A stretch of DNA of 18,852 bases from contig JAWOBE010000113.1 of assembly GCA_046498185.1 (NCBI GenBank), forward strand, positions 1 to 18,852, in the 5' to 3' direction. The position numbers and the translations under genes are program-made. Numbering within the stretch: the stretch's first letter is position 1; every line of letters starts with the position of its first letter. The notes below the pieces were generated by a model. The model made no database searches and was not told the origin of the DNA. It saw only the letters and a list, made by a program, of their open reading frames with translations. Shown here piece after piece: positions 7,701 through 16,662 of this stretch. This stretch comes from CAYXDR01 sp046498185. GTDB taxonomy: Bacteria > Desulfobacterota > DSM-4660 > Desulfatiglandales > Desulfatiglandaceae.

Positions 7701-10250
7701 ATGCGAAATTTTTTTTTAAAGGTGATTAGTGGCGGTAGAAGCAGTTTCACCGCGAAATCTATCGTCGGCCGCAGGGCGGCTGGGGCGGGTCTCGCTGCAA
7801 CCGCGCTGTATGGGGTCGTTTTAGGCCTTATGTTGAGCATATCCTGCTTCGGGTTGACCGATACCCATACCCAGCAAACACCCTCGATCCCGGAGTATTT
7901 CTCGTGGATCAACAATACCAACGAAGGCCCGACCGAGGAGCAGACCCTTATAAATCTGCGTTTCTTCGAGTGGTTGCATGACGAATACGGAATGCAGCTG
8001 GGAATCTACGCCTTCGACGCAGGGACCATCGACAGTCAGCGCTACTACGGCAGCATGGAGACCGAACGATTCCGCAGCCAATTCCCGAACGGCTTCGAAA
8101 ATGTCGCCGATTTTACCGAATCATTCTCCTGCCAGCTGGGACTTTGGGGAGGTCCAGACGGTTTTGGCGATACTCCCGAAGAAGAGCAAGAGCGCACCGA
8201 CATGCTGGTTAAGCTCTGCCGCGACTACAATTTTCGACTCTTCAAGCTCGACGCAGTCTGCGGACAGTTGCGCGACGACAAGCAGGACGCCTTCACAAAC
8301 GCGATGGCGCGTTGCCGCAAATACGCTCCGGATCTGATCGTGCTCAACCACCGTCTCAATCTCACCGATGAATCCCGCAAATATACCACGACCTCTCTCT
8401 GGGGAGGACGCGAAACCTACATCGATGTCCACATGGCCAACACCAAGACGGCCACCCACAACCGCCAGGGTGCGCTCGAACGCGGTTTACCCCCCAACCT
8501 GGAACGGCTGACCGAGGACCACGGAGTCTGCATCTCCTCCTGCCTGGATTTCTGGCAGGACGATCTGGTGCTGCAGGCGTTCAACCGCTGCCTGCTTCTG
8601 GCACCCCAGATATACGGCAACCCCTGGCTGCTGCGCGACGAAGAATTTCCGAAACTGGCCCGCATCTTCAACCTTCACTACCGCAACCGCGAGATCCTGG
8701 TCAACGGCATGGAACTGCCTTCCAGCTATGGCCCCCACGCGGTGGCGCGCGGCAGTGGTGCAAAGCGCTTTCTGACGCTGCGCAATACGACCTGGCAGCC
8801 GACCAACTACACGGTACGGCTAGACCGCGAGATCGGTCTCTCCGGGGAGGGCCCGGTGGAGGTGCGCCGCTACCATCCGTCCGAAGAGATCCTGGGCGAG
8901 TTCGACTACGGCGACACCATCGAAGTGACCGTGGACCCCTTTCGCTCCTATCTCCTCATGGCGACCACCGCCCCCTGCGATGAGGTCGGTGTGACGGGTT
9001 GCGACTACGAGGTGGTGCGCGATCTGCCCGGCAAGCCGGTCGAGATCAAGCTGCTGGGAATGCCCGGTGAGACGGCCAAAGTGGAGCTGCGTTTGTCCGG
9101 CCGCGAATTCGAACGCGCCCTGCTGGACGGCGAGCCGGTACCGCTGGAGGAGGACGAGAGTCTGGAGGTACGTTTTCCCGGCGAGCCCGTGGCCGAGCCC
9201 TGGCACATGAAGCTGGGAGATCTTCAGCCGGTTCCTGTTCCCGACGACGCCGAACAGCTCTACGAGGCGACCTGCTATGCGGCCCCCAACGACGCTCTGG
9301 AAGTCCAGTCGCTGCGGCGATCGGGCCCCACCAAGATACCCGCGGTCGCCGCCGCCCGCGACGCCTTCTTTGAGCAGGAGCTCTTCTGGAGGCGGGGTAT
9401 ATGGGACCGCTACCTATTCGACGACCGCGACGAGACCTTTTTCGGTGTCTATCGCTACGGGCGGGACCGTAGTCTTGACGGTGGCTGCCTGCGCCTCGAT
9501 CTGGGGGAGGTTCAGCGGGCGGACGCCTTGGAGATGGACACCATCTGGCAGAAGGAGAAAGAGGACGAGCCACCGTCGTCGATTCGCGCGGAGGTGTCGG
9601 ACGATCTGCAGTCTTGGCATGAGATTGTCTTTAAGCGCGACCCCGATGCCCGGCCTGAAAAGGTGGATGTGGCCAAAATATGGAACAACGGCGGCAAGCA
9701 CGAACTCTTCGAGGCCGACCTGTTGCGTTGGAAATCCAGTCCGGACGCCATCCCCGCCTTCCGCTACTTGCGCCTCGCTCCCGCCCCCCGGCGCACGGCT
9801 GGGATCGAGCTCGTTCGCGACAACGAGCAGGTCGAGCCGTCCGATTGGCATGCCACGATACTCTTCGAGCCCTGGGATCAAGTGAAGGTCGACAAGGCGT
9901 GGAAGGCCACTGTAGAGGTCCCTGCCAATCCCGCCCCAGGGAGTTATCTCTGCGTGGCGGTCGCAGGTGAGCACGGCAAGAACGGCGCCTTCGCCTCCCT
10001 GCGGGTCGGCGACGAATGGGTGGGCGCGACCCAGCGGGCTCCCTCGTTCCCCGCGGTCGTCTTCGAATTCGGCCCCAGCCAAAAGGCCTCAGACAACACC
10101 TATTTCTTCCCCGTTACCGAAGAGATGCGTGGCCGGGAGATCGACGCCATGGTGCTGGGACTGGAACGCTGCGGCTCAGAACTGGATCCCGAAGTGTGGA
10201 TGACGACCTATCCCAAGCCTTGGAGATCACGCGACCTGACCTTGGAGTGA
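7701..10250 (+). CDS. Secreted GH36-like (alpha-galactosidase-type) putative glycoside hydrolase
   Basis: The 849-residue product has a long basic leader and a hydrophobic segment (residues 29-49), consistent with export. A TIM-barrel-like domain follows: YFSWINNTNEGPTEEQT, MQLGIYAFDAGTID, LGLWGGPDGFGDTPEEE and FRLFKLDAVCGQLRDD. Asp183 in the FKLD strand is the candidate nucleophile, like the KWD of GH36; CISSCLDFWQDD (277-288) may hold the acid/base. A C-terminal beta-rich part (about 540-680, DGGCLRLDLGEVQRADALEMD) resembles a discoidin-like carbohydrate-binding module. ATG 7701 is chosen because GGGAGAG (7689-7695) precedes it; the frame is open from GTG 7677. A run of nine T at 7708-7716 follows the start. 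Third-position GC rises clearly after about 7860. The 132 bases upstream hold no convincing promoter. Substrate is unknown. Confidence 0.72.
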   Translation: MRNFFLKVISGGRSSFTAKSIVGRRAAGAGLAATALYGVVLGLMLSISCFGLTDTHTQQTPSIPEYFSWINNTNEGPTEEQTLINLRFFEWLHDEYGMQLGIYAFDAGTIDSQRYYGSMETERFRSQFPNGFENVADFTESFSCQLGLWGGPDGFGDTPEEEQERTDMLVKLCRDYNFRLFKLDAVCGQLRDDKQDAFTNAMARCRKYAPDLIVLNHRLNLTDESRKYTTTSLWGGRETYIDVHMANTKTATHNRQGALERGLPPNLERLTEDHGVCISSCLDFWQDDLVLQAFNRCLLLAPQIYGNPWLLRDEEFPKLARIFNLHYRNREILVNGMELPSSYGPHAVARGSGAKRFLTLRNTTWQPTNYTVRLDREIGLSGEGPVEVRRYHPSEEILGEFDYGDTIEVTVDPFRSYLLMATTAPCDEVGVTGCDYEVVRDLPGKPVEIKLLGMPGETAKVELRLSGREFERALLDGEPVPLEEDESLEVRFPGEPVAEPWHMKLGDLQPVPVPDDAEQLYEATCYAAPNDALEVQSLRRSGPTKIPAVAAARDAFFEQELFWRRGIWDRYLFDDRDETFFGVYRYGRDRSLDGGCLRLDLGEVQRADALEMDTIWQKEKEDEPPSSIRAEVSDDLQSWHEIVFKRDPDARPEKVDVAKIWNNGGKHELFEADLLRWKSSPDAIPAFRYLRLAPAPRRTAGIELVRDNEQVEPSDWHATILFEPWDQVKVDKAWKATVEVPANPAPGSYLCVAVAGEHGKNGAFASLRVGDEWVGATQRAPSFPAVVFEFGPSQKASDNTYFFPVTEEMRGREIDAMVLGLERCGSELDPEVWMTTYPKPWRSRDLTLE

Positions 10251-10280
10251 TGCGGGGGCTCGCACATCCTGATCAGTGCC

Positions 10281-10306
10281 ATTCGGGTTCCGGCCGAATT
10301 CCGAAT
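10281..10306 (+). terminator. Weak hairpin after the glycosidase gene
   Basis: The arms ATTCGGGTTC and the downstream CCGAAT pair, with ATTCGG/CCGAAT perfect at the base and some inner mismatches. It lies 31 bases after the stop. Only AAAAG follows, with no T run, so it is a poor intrinsic terminator on the plus strand; it may be an RNA-stabilising stem or nothing. Confidence 0.25.
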
Positions 10307-10311
10307 AAAAG

Positions 10312-10340
10312 TTTGCACAGGCGTCTAAATTTTTGATAAC
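10312..10340 (+). promoter_or_regulatory. Candidate sigma-70-type promoter upstream of the dehydrogenase
   Basis: TTGCAC at 10312 resembles a -35 box and GATAAC, 16 bases later, matches four of six -10 consensus bases. The 218-base gap between the glycosidase and the dehydrogenase leaves room for independent transcription of the dehydrogenase-symporter pair. The match is modest and the host's promoter consensus is unknown. Confidence 0.25.
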
Positions 10341-10468
10341 AATAGACGGAAGAAGACGGGGTGAAGAGAGTGTGGATAGCGATTAAATGTGTACAGCAAA
10401 GAAAAAGAAATACTTTATAAGATTGATCCCTTATGGGAACTTTTCGTATTAAATGAAAGGATTAGTAT

Positions 10469-11491
10469 ATGCGTCAAGCCGTGATGACAGAACCTGGAAA
10501 AATAGAATTCCGCGATGTGGAGGAGCCCGTGCCAAAAGAGGGAGAGGTGCTTTTGGACATAAAGAAGATCGGGGTGTGCGGAAGTGACGTTCACGTCTGG
10601 CACGGCACTCATCCCTTCACTTCCTATCCGGTTGTACAGGGTCATGAGTTCTCCGCCGAGGTCAAGGCCGTAGGCAAAGGGGTCACCAAGGTTGAGCCTG
10701 GTGTGCGGGCGACCGCCGCACCGCAGCAAGTGTGTGGAAAGTGCAATCCCTGCAAGCGCGGGGACTACAACATATGCGATCATTTGAAAGTGCGCGGCTT
10801 TCAGGCGCCAGGCTGTGCCCAGGATCTTTTTGTAGTACCGGAGGAACGACTGGTCGCCTTCGACAAATCAATCTCCTATGATGCCGGGGCCTTGATCGAG
10901 CCTGCGGCCGTGGCAGCGCACTCGACAAGCCGCGCGCGAGATGTGGTCGGTTGCAACGTGCTCGTCCTCGGGGCGGGCACAATTGGCAATCTCGTGGCCC
11001 AGGCCTGCAAATGTCGGGGCGCCAAACAAGTGATGATAACCGACCTGAGCGATTTCAGGCTTGGAATCGCGAAGGACGTGGGAGTGGATGTCGTCTGCAA
11101 TGTCAAAAACGAGGATCTTTCTGCCAAGATCAAGCAAGTCTTTGGCGAAGAGGGTTTCAATATAGCTTTCGAGGCAGTGGGAGCCGAGGCAACTCTCGAC
11201 GACGCGATCCAGAACATCCAGAAAGGCGGCGACATAGTTGTGCTGGGCGTGTTCGAGGGAGAACCCCGGGTGGACATGTCGGTAGTCGGCGACCGCGAGA
11301 TCAGTCTGGTCGGCACGTTGATGTATCGTCAGGAAGACTACGAACAAGCCGTTGAATGGATCGAGAATGGATCCATGGCTACCGAGCCACTCGTTACCAA
11401 ACACTTTGCTTTTGAGGATTTCGATCAGGCATACCGCTATATAGAGGACAAAGCCGACGAGACACTCAAAGTGGTTGTAGATTTGGACTGA
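10469..11491 (+). CDS. Zinc-dependent sorbitol/threonine dehydrogenase-type oxidoreductase
   Basis: The 340-residue medium-chain dehydrogenase has catalytic-zinc residues Cys37 (GVCGSDVH), His59-Glu60 (QGHE) and Glu144 (IEPAAV). The structural-zinc cluster Cys89, Cys92, Cys95 and Cys103 lies in VCGKCNPCKRGDYNIC. The Rossmann motif GAGTIG is at 168-173, and an acidic Asp192 at the end of the second strand predicts NAD(H) rather than NADP(H). Such enzymes oxidise polyols or sugar acids; the exact substrate cannot be read from the sequence. GAAAGGA lies just upstream of ATG 10469. It is followed 47 bases later by a sodium/solute symporter and preceded by a putative glycosidase, so it probably oxidises the imported sugar or a derivative. 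Confidence 0.88.
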   Translation: MRQAVMTEPGKIEFRDVEEPVPKEGEVLLDIKKIGVCGSDVHVWHGTHPFTSYPVVQGHEFSAEVKAVGKGVTKVEPGVRATAAPQQVCGKCNPCKRGDYNICDHLKVRGFQAPGCAQDLFVVPEERLVAFDKSISYDAGALIEPAAVAAHSTSRARDVVGCNVLVLGAGTIGNLVAQACKCRGAKQVMITDLSDFRLGIAKDVGVDVVCNVKNEDLSAKIKQVFGEEGFNIAFEAVGAEATLDDAIQNIQKGGDIVVLGVFEGEPRVDMSVVGDREISLVGTLMYRQEDYEQAVEWIENGSMATEPLVTKHFAFEDFDQAYRYIEDKADETLKVVVDLD

Positions 11492-11538
11492 TCCGGAAAA
11501 ACTAACACTTATGATAAGAACAAAAAGGGAGAAGAAGA

Positions 11539-13173
11539 ATGGACCTTTCGATTAGCACTCTTGATTCCGCCATTATTGTAGCCTACATCATCGGGATAAT
11601 GGTACTGGGCGTCTGGGCCGGTTATAGAAAAAAAACCTCCAGCACGCAGCTGTTCCTTGCCGGCAAGGCTTTCTCCTGGACCGTTATCGGGCCCAGCCTG
11701 TTTGTTGCCAATATCTCCACAATCCACCTGATCGGACTGGCGGCGGACGGACACCGCACCGGTCTGGGTGTCGGCAATTTTGAATGGGGCGCGGCGTTTA
11801 CCCTGATTATACTGGGTCTAGTCTTCGCGCCGTTCTATTTCCGCAGTAAAATCAGCACGCTTCCCCAGTATGTAGAGATGCGCTACAGTCCTCTGGTGCG
11901 CACGATTCTGGCTGTTGTTTTCATCATGTCGGCCCTGCTGGTCCACATCGGAATAAGTCTCTACGCCGGGGCCCATATTCTCGAACAATTCTTCGGAATC
12001 TCCATGTATGTATCCATTATCGGAATATCGGTTGTTACCGCCATATATACGATAGTCGGTGGTCTCAGGGCGGTGATGATAACCAACCTCGTCCAAACAG
12101 TTCTTCTCATTGCAGGCTCTGTGTTGCTTACCGTCCTCGGGATCATGGCGTTGCCGGCGGTTGGCATCCACAGCTTCGCCGATCTGAAGGCGGCGGCTTC
12201 TCCCGAACTGGATGTCAGCATGGTCCAGCCGTTGAGGGATTCCTCCGGCGGGATGAATCCGTACTCATGGCTATGTGTCATTCTGGGCTATCCAATCCTT
12301 GGAATCTGGTATTGGTGTACCGATCAGACAATCGTGCAAAACGTTCTGGCCGCCAAGACAGAGAAGGATGGCCGCGACGGCGCCATCTTTGGCGGTTTTC
12401 TCAAGATTCTGCCGGTCTTCATAATGGTTATCCCGGGGGTCCTGGCGTTTGTGCTCTTCCAAGACCAGATTGGCGACGACCATAACAGCACGCTGTTGGT
12501 GATGATGCGGAATCTGCTGCCGAAAGGTCTGCTCGGACTCTTCGCCGCCGGTCTGTTGGCTGCTTTGATGAGCACCATTGAAGCTGCGCTGAACAGCACT
12601 GCGACGCTGGCTTCAAAAGACATTCTGGTCAAGCTCAAACCTGACACAAGCGACAGAACCCAAGTATGGGTGGGCAGGGCCACTGCCGCTGTCGTGATCG
12701 TGCTGGCCATGATGTGGTCCACCCAAGGCGGCAAGTTCACCAGTATATTCGAGGCCATCAACAAGATCCCCATGGTCTTCGCCCCAGCGATCACTACAAT
12801 CTTCCTGCTGGGCGTCTTCTGGAAGAAGGGTACCAAGGAGGCCGCGATATCAACGCTCTTCTTCAATCTCATCATCGGAATAGTCTACATGATAGTCGAC
12901 ATCCCGCTCATCGGTTCCCGTCAGTTGGTGGCCGAGGTCTGGGGACTGCCTTTCATGCTGGCCGGCGGCGTAATCTTCATACTCTGCCTGATCGTCTATA
13001 TCATCGTCAGTCTGTGTACAACGGCTCCCGACCCGGCGACATTGAAGAACCTGACCTGGGAACATCCGCTTGAATTCCTTACCTCGGGCAAGGTGAAGGG
13101 CATAACCGACCCGCGAGTTATGGCGGGGATGTTGCTGGCAATCATGATCGTCCTGTACATACTGCTCTGGTAA
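11539..13173 (+). CDS. Sodium:solute symporter (SSS family, SGLT-like)
   Basis: The 544-residue integral membrane protein has roughly 13 hydrophobic segments and no signal peptide. SSS/SLC5 family motifs are clear: FLAGKAFSW near residue 40, STLPQYVEMRYSPLVRTIL after the third segment, GGLRAVMITNLVQTVLLIAG, and WYWCTDQTIVQNVLAAKTEK, the usual signature of sugar-type SGLT relatives. Later LFAAGLLAALMSTIEAALNS is a conserved core helix. It should import a sugar or polyol with sodium ions across the inner membrane. GGGAGAAGAAG before the ATG gives a good ribosome site. It lies downstream of the dehydrogenase on the same strand and converges on the reductase fragment after 43 bases. Substrate specificity is not predictable here. 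Confidence 0.92.
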   Translation: MDLSISTLDSAIIVAYIIGIMVLGVWAGYRKKTSSTQLFLAGKAFSWTVIGPSLFVANISTIHLIGLAADGHRTGLGVGNFEWGAAFTLIILGLVFAPFYFRSKISTLPQYVEMRYSPLVRTILAVVFIMSALLVHIGISLYAGAHILEQFFGISMYVSIIGISVVTAIYTIVGGLRAVMITNLVQTVLLIAGSVLLTVLGIMALPAVGIHSFADLKAAASPELDVSMVQPLRDSSGGMNPYSWLCVILGYPILGIWYWCTDQTIVQNVLAAKTEKDGRDGAIFGGFLKILPVFIMVIPGVLAFVLFQDQIGDDHNSTLLVMMRNLLPKGLLGLFAAGLLAALMSTIEAALNSTATLASKDILVKLKPDTSDRTQVWVGRATAAVVIVLAMMWSTQGGKFTSIFEAINKIPMVFAPAITTIFLLGVFWKKGTKEAAISTLFFNLIIGIVYMIVDIPLIGSRQLVAEVWGLPFMLAGGVIFILCLIVYIIVSLCTTAPDPATLKNLTWEHPLEFLTSGKVKGITDPRVMAGMLLAIMIVLYILLW

Positions 13174-13216
13174 CAACCGGCGGTAAAGCAGCCAAAAACG
13201 GTATCAATGTCTGTGT

Positions 13217-13588
13217 TTATAACTGGGCCGTGGTCTCCATCCACACTTTATGATGGCGTTCCCAGGATTTCTTGAACTTCTTGTAATCGTCTCTGGTTTC
13301 AAAAACTTGACTGTCATTCCAGAGCATACGCCAGTCGCCATCCGCTTCCGGCCAGAGAAACACCTGGCCGCGAATCAGCCTGTTGTTGGCATCGATACCG
13401 GGATTTTCAGCCGTGCCGTCTCCCGAAATTCGCAGCATGTCCTCGGGCGTCAACAAATCTTCCGTCGCACATTGCAGGTTCTCTTTGATCCAGTCCGAGC
13501 GCGTGGCCATGGCCACGTAGCCACCACTCTTTCCCTCACGCTGGTAGGCCCAGTTGAGACATACGCGTGCCGGGGAAACGCCGTGCTC
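13217..13588 (-). pseudogene. C-terminal part of an aldo/keto reductase, N-terminal part missing
   Basis: On the minus strand the frame ending at TAA 13219-13217 reads EHGVSPARVCLNWAYQREG, then GGYVAMATRSDWIKENLQ and LLTPEDMLRI. The first block is the conserved late helix of aldo/keto reductases (HGVSPAQVALAW) and the second the cofactor-binding region near their C terminus. About 123 codons remain of an expected 300 or so. Upstream of about 13,588 the frame enters AT-rich DNA that is coding on the other strand, so the reductase is cut there. The family reduces carbonyls with NADPH, which fits the neighbouring sugar/polyol genes. The Trp-rich tail (VFLWPEADGDWRMLW) is an unusual extension. 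Confidence 0.72.
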
Positions 13589-13600
13589 GGTAGAAGAGGT
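13580..13600. other. Abrupt junction between GC-rich chromosome and AT-rich island
   Basis: To the left, the minus strand codes for the aldo/keto reductase in GC-rich codons. To the right, the plus strand codes for the tail of a DUF1156 methyltransferase in AT-rich codons. Both genes lose their 5' parts at the same place. No inverted repeat, tRNA gene or transposase lies at the join. It may be an insertion/deletion scar or a chimeric assembly. Confidence 0.7.
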
Positions 13601-13868
13601 AAAAGCGGAAGACTGGTTTTTGAATGAAAAAAAATCAGAAGTTGGTGAAACGGTATTAGATAGATTACATCAATCAATGATTTTATTCGGAGCCGGGAGA
13701 GGAGAAGCGTTAAGAAGGTTTCTTGTAGAAGAAGGTGTTGGCAAGGATGACCGATTTTGGCAATTGGCTCAAGCACTTCTTTCATTGTATAGACAAATTG
13801 ATCCGAATCTGGTCGAGTGTCGTTGGATAGATGGTGTTTTGGGAAAGAAAAAATCCTTTGGATTATAA
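13590..13868 (+). pseudogene. C-terminal tail of a DUF1156-family adenine-specific DNA methyltransferase
   Basis: About 92 residues remain, including VLDRLHQSMILFGAGRGEAL, RRFLVEEGVGKDDRFWQLAQ, and the ending RWIDGVLGKKKSFGL. I recognise this as the C terminus of the large DUF1156-containing methyltransferases of anti-phage islands, which are normally around 900 residues or more. The catalytic DPPY-type region and all the N-terminal sequence are absent, because the gene is joined to the truncated reductase near 13,590. The open frame formally extends back to TTG 13554, but those codons lie in reductase DNA. The stop is 25 bases before the DUF499 start, the usual gene order for this pair. Confidence 0.72.
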
Positions 13869-13893
13869 TAAAAATATTTTATGGGGGTGCATC

Positions 13894-16662
13894 ATGGATT
13901 TAAAGCCTTGGTATAAAATAGTTGTTCCTAGGGAAGATTTAAGGGAAGGTAGGCCTTTTGATGCTTCTGAGTTTGCTGTTCATCTGGATCAGATTAGAGA
14001 CAAAAGGGCACCTGAAGATTATCAATTACCTGAAAGATTTTTTGAACGTACATATCTTACTAAGGGATTAAAAACCCTCTTGATTGAGGTAATACGAAGG
14101 CTAAATGGTATAAAAGTAGAAACATCTGCAGTGTTTAATATGTCAACACAATTTGGTGGTGGGAAAACACATGCTCTTTCCTTGTTATATCATTTAGCAA
14201 AAGGCAGTAATGAGGCAAAATCATGGAAAGGTATTCCAAATATACTAAAAGAGGCAAACGTAAATGGTATTCCTGAAGCTGCTGTAGCTGTATTCGTTGG
14301 TACAGAATTTGACTCTATTATGGGAAGGGGAGGAAACGACGGAACTCCACTAAGAAAAACTCCATGGGGAGAGATTGCCTTTCAATTAGGAGGAGAAGAG
14401 AAGTTTAATTTAGTTAAAGAACATGAACAAAAACTGATAGCTCCTTCCAGCGAAGTTATAAGAAAATTATTTCCTGAGAAAAAACCTGTTTTGATTTTGA
14501 TGGATGAGTTGATGAATTATGTTAATAGGTTTAGGAAAATTGGACTATCGTCTCAGTTGTACAGTTTTATTCAAAATCTTTCTGAGGAAACCAGGGCAAA
14601 CGATAATATTGTTCTAGCAATATCGATACCTGCTTCAGAACTTGAGATGAGCGCTGAAGATGAAGCAGATTTTATTAGATTTAAAAAAGTACTTGATAGA
14701 CTAGGTAAACCAGTGATTATGTCGGCAGAAGGGGAAATTTCCGAAATAATAAGACACCGTCTTTTTGAATGGAAAGGTTTACCATCAGAGGCGAATAAGG
14801 TTGCTGAGTGTTATGCTGATTGGATAGTTAAACACAGAAATCAAATTCCTAATTGGTTCCCGGTTGATAATGCTAAGGAAATTTTTTGCAATACTTATCC
14901 ATTCCATCCAGTTGTCTTGTCTGTCTTTGAAAGAAAATGGCAATCACTTCCAAGATTTCAAAGAACAAGGGGAATCTTGAGACTACTTGCACTCTGGGTT
15001 TCTTATGCTTTCCAAACCGGATTTAAAGGTGCTTTAAAGGATCCACTTATTTCTATGGGAAGTGCTCCACTAGAAGATCCTACATTTAGAACAGCAGCTT
15101 TCGAGCAATTGGGTGAGCCAAGGTTGGAAGCTTCCGTTACAACTGATATTGCAGGCAAGAAAGAATCTAATTCAATTCGACTAGACAATGAATCTGTTGA
15201 AACAATTAAGAAATTTCAACTGCACCAAAGAATTGCTAAAAGTATTTTCTTTGAGTCAAATGGAGGGCAGTTAAAAACAGATGCTACACTTCCTGAGATC
15301 CGATTAGCTGTTTCTGATCCTAATTTAGATATTGGTAATATTGAAACTGCTTTAGATTCTTTAATTCAAAACTGCTATTTTTTATCAGTTGAAAAAAACC
15401 GCTATAAGTTTAGCTTATCGCCAAATCTTAACAAGTTGCTTGCTGATCGTAGGGCTAATATACAAAAAAAAGATATTAAACAGTTGATAAAAAATGAGAT
15501 TCAAAGTATTTTTTCATCAAATATAGGAATTGAAAGGATTTTTTTCCCCCAACAAAGCAATCAAATTCCTGACAGGGCTTCATTATCATTTGTTATACTC
15601 TATCCTGATTTATCAATGAAAGATGAAGTAGAAGTTACTAAATTTATTAATGAGATGACTCAACAATATGGTAATTCTGCAAGATCCTTTAAAAGCGCTT
15701 TGATTTGGATAGTGCCTGAGAATGATTTTTCTTTATACGATGAAGCTAGAAAACTAATAGCTTGGGAGACAATTAAACTAGAAGAGGAAGATTTAAAACT
15801 TGATGATACGCAGAGAAATCAATTATCTGGTTTTATTAAGAGATCTGAACGTGATTTTAAAGAAGCTGTGTGGAGAACATATAAAAACATCTTTTTATTA
15901 GGGAAAGATAATGAATTAAAAAAGATTGATTTAGGATTAATCCATTCCAGTGCTGCCGAAAATATTATTGCATTAATATTAAATCGATTAAGACAGGATG
16001 GAGAAGTTGAAAAAGATATAAGCCCAAATTTTATAGCTAGATATTGGCCGCCTGCATTTATTGAATGGAATACGAAGTCTTTACGAGATACCTTTTTTGC
16101 ATCACCGCTGTTTCCCCGATTATTGAATCCGGATTCTTTAAAAGAAACTGTTGCTAGAGGCGTTGAGAGTGGAATATTAGCTTATGTTGGAAAGAAAAAA
16201 GATAAAGAATATTCTGCTTTTTATTATCAAGATAGTATGCTACCTTCAGATATAGAATTTTCTGAAGATATGTTTATTATTCGTAAAACAACAGCTGAAG
16301 AATATGTAAAAAATCAGAGGATTCCTTCTACAGAGAATCAGGAAGGGTATAAAAAAATTCCTGTTGGTGGTGATTCAAGTGTACCCGTTGCTGGTGAGGG
16401 TTCTACAAAATCTACTTTTACTCAAGAAGTAGAAGAAGGTAAAAAAATATCTTTGTTAAGATGGTCAGGAGAAGTAAACCCACAAAAATGGATGAATTTT
16501 TATATGAAAATTTTATCTCGCTTTATCACTAGTGGTGGTTTGAAAATAAAATTGGAAATAGAGATTAAACCTGAAGATGGTATTTCTAAACAAACAGTTG
16601 ATCAGACTAAAGCAGCATTGAGGGAAATGGGTTTAGATGAAAATATTGAAATTGATGAATAG
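13894..16662 (+). CDS. DUF499-type AAA+ ATPase of an anti-phage island
   Basis: The 922-residue protein starts MDLKPWYKIVVPREDLREG. It has a Walker A loop STQFGGGKTHALSLLYHL (GGGKT at 88-92), a Walker B strand PVLILMDEL (Asp204-Glu205) and a sensor-like strand IVLAISIPASELEM. Length, the RAPEDYQLPERFFERTYLT block and the C-terminal LLRWSGEVNPQKWMNFY segment match the DUF499 (COG1483-type) ATPases found next to DUF1156 methyltransferases. BREX ATPases such as PglY/BrxC are likely distant relatives. ATG 13894 follows GGGGGTG (13883-13889) at a good distance; the open frame from 13831 overlaps the methyltransferase tail and is not used. It presumably couples ATP hydrolysis to invader recognition or modification control, but its exact job is not established. 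AT-rich codons contrast with the chromosomal genes to the left. Confidence 0.87.
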   Translation: MDLKPWYKIVVPREDLREGRPFDASEFAVHLDQIRDKRAPEDYQLPERFFERTYLTKGLKTLLIEVIRRLNGIKVETSAVFNMSTQFGGGKTHALSLLYHLAKGSNEAKSWKGIPNILKEANVNGIPEAAVAVFVGTEFDSIMGRGGNDGTPLRKTPWGEIAFQLGGEEKFNLVKEHEQKLIAPSSEVIRKLFPEKKPVLILMDELMNYVNRFRKIGLSSQLYSFIQNLSEETRANDNIVLAISIPASELEMSAEDEADFIRFKKVLDRLGKPVIMSAEGEISEIIRHRLFEWKGLPSEANKVAECYADWIVKHRNQIPNWFPVDNAKEIFCNTYPFHPVVLSVFERKWQSLPRFQRTRGILRLLALWVSYAFQTGFKGALKDPLISMGSAPLEDPTFRTAAFEQLGEPRLEASVTTDIAGKKESNSIRLDNESVETIKKFQLHQRIAKSIFFESNGGQLKTDATLPEIRLAVSDPNLDIGNIETALDSLIQNCYFLSVEKNRYKFSLSPNLNKLLADRRANIQKKDIKQLIKNEIQSIFSSNIGIERIFFPQQSNQIPDRASLSFVILYPDLSMKDEVEVTKFINEMTQQYGNSARSFKSALIWIVPENDFSLYDEARKLIAWETIKLEEEDLKLDDTQRNQLSGFIKRSERDFKEAVWRTYKNIFLLGKDNELKKIDLGLIHSSAAENIIALILNRLRQDGEVEKDISPNFIARYWPPAFIEWNTKSLRDTFFASPLFPRLLNPDSLKETVARGVESGILAYVGKKKDKEYSAFYYQDSMLPSDIEFSEDMFIIRKTTAEEYVKNQRIPSTENQEGYKKIPVGGDSSVPVAGEGSTKSTFTQEVEEGKKISLLRWSGEVNPQKWMNFYMKILSRFITSGGLKIKLEIEIKPEDGISKQTVDQTKAALREMGLDENIEIDE

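Noticed and set aside
9046..10082. Long minus-strand open frames inside the glycosidase gene
   Set aside because: They are shadows of the GC-rich codons of the plus-strand gene; no start signal and arginine/serine-rich translations.
11818..13244. Minus-strand frames opposite the symporter
   Set aside because: The plus-strand frame has unmistakable SSS motifs and membrane segments; the opposite frames show no protein-like pattern.
13554..13589. Upstream extension of the methyltransferase frame to TTG 13554
   Set aside because: These codons lie in DNA that codes on the minus strand for the aldo/keto reductase, so they are out-of-frame readthrough across the junction.
13831..13893. Earlier in-frame start for the DUF499 protein
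   Set aside because: It overlaps the methyltransferase tail, and ATG 13894 has a good ribosome site and begins with the family's typical N terminus.
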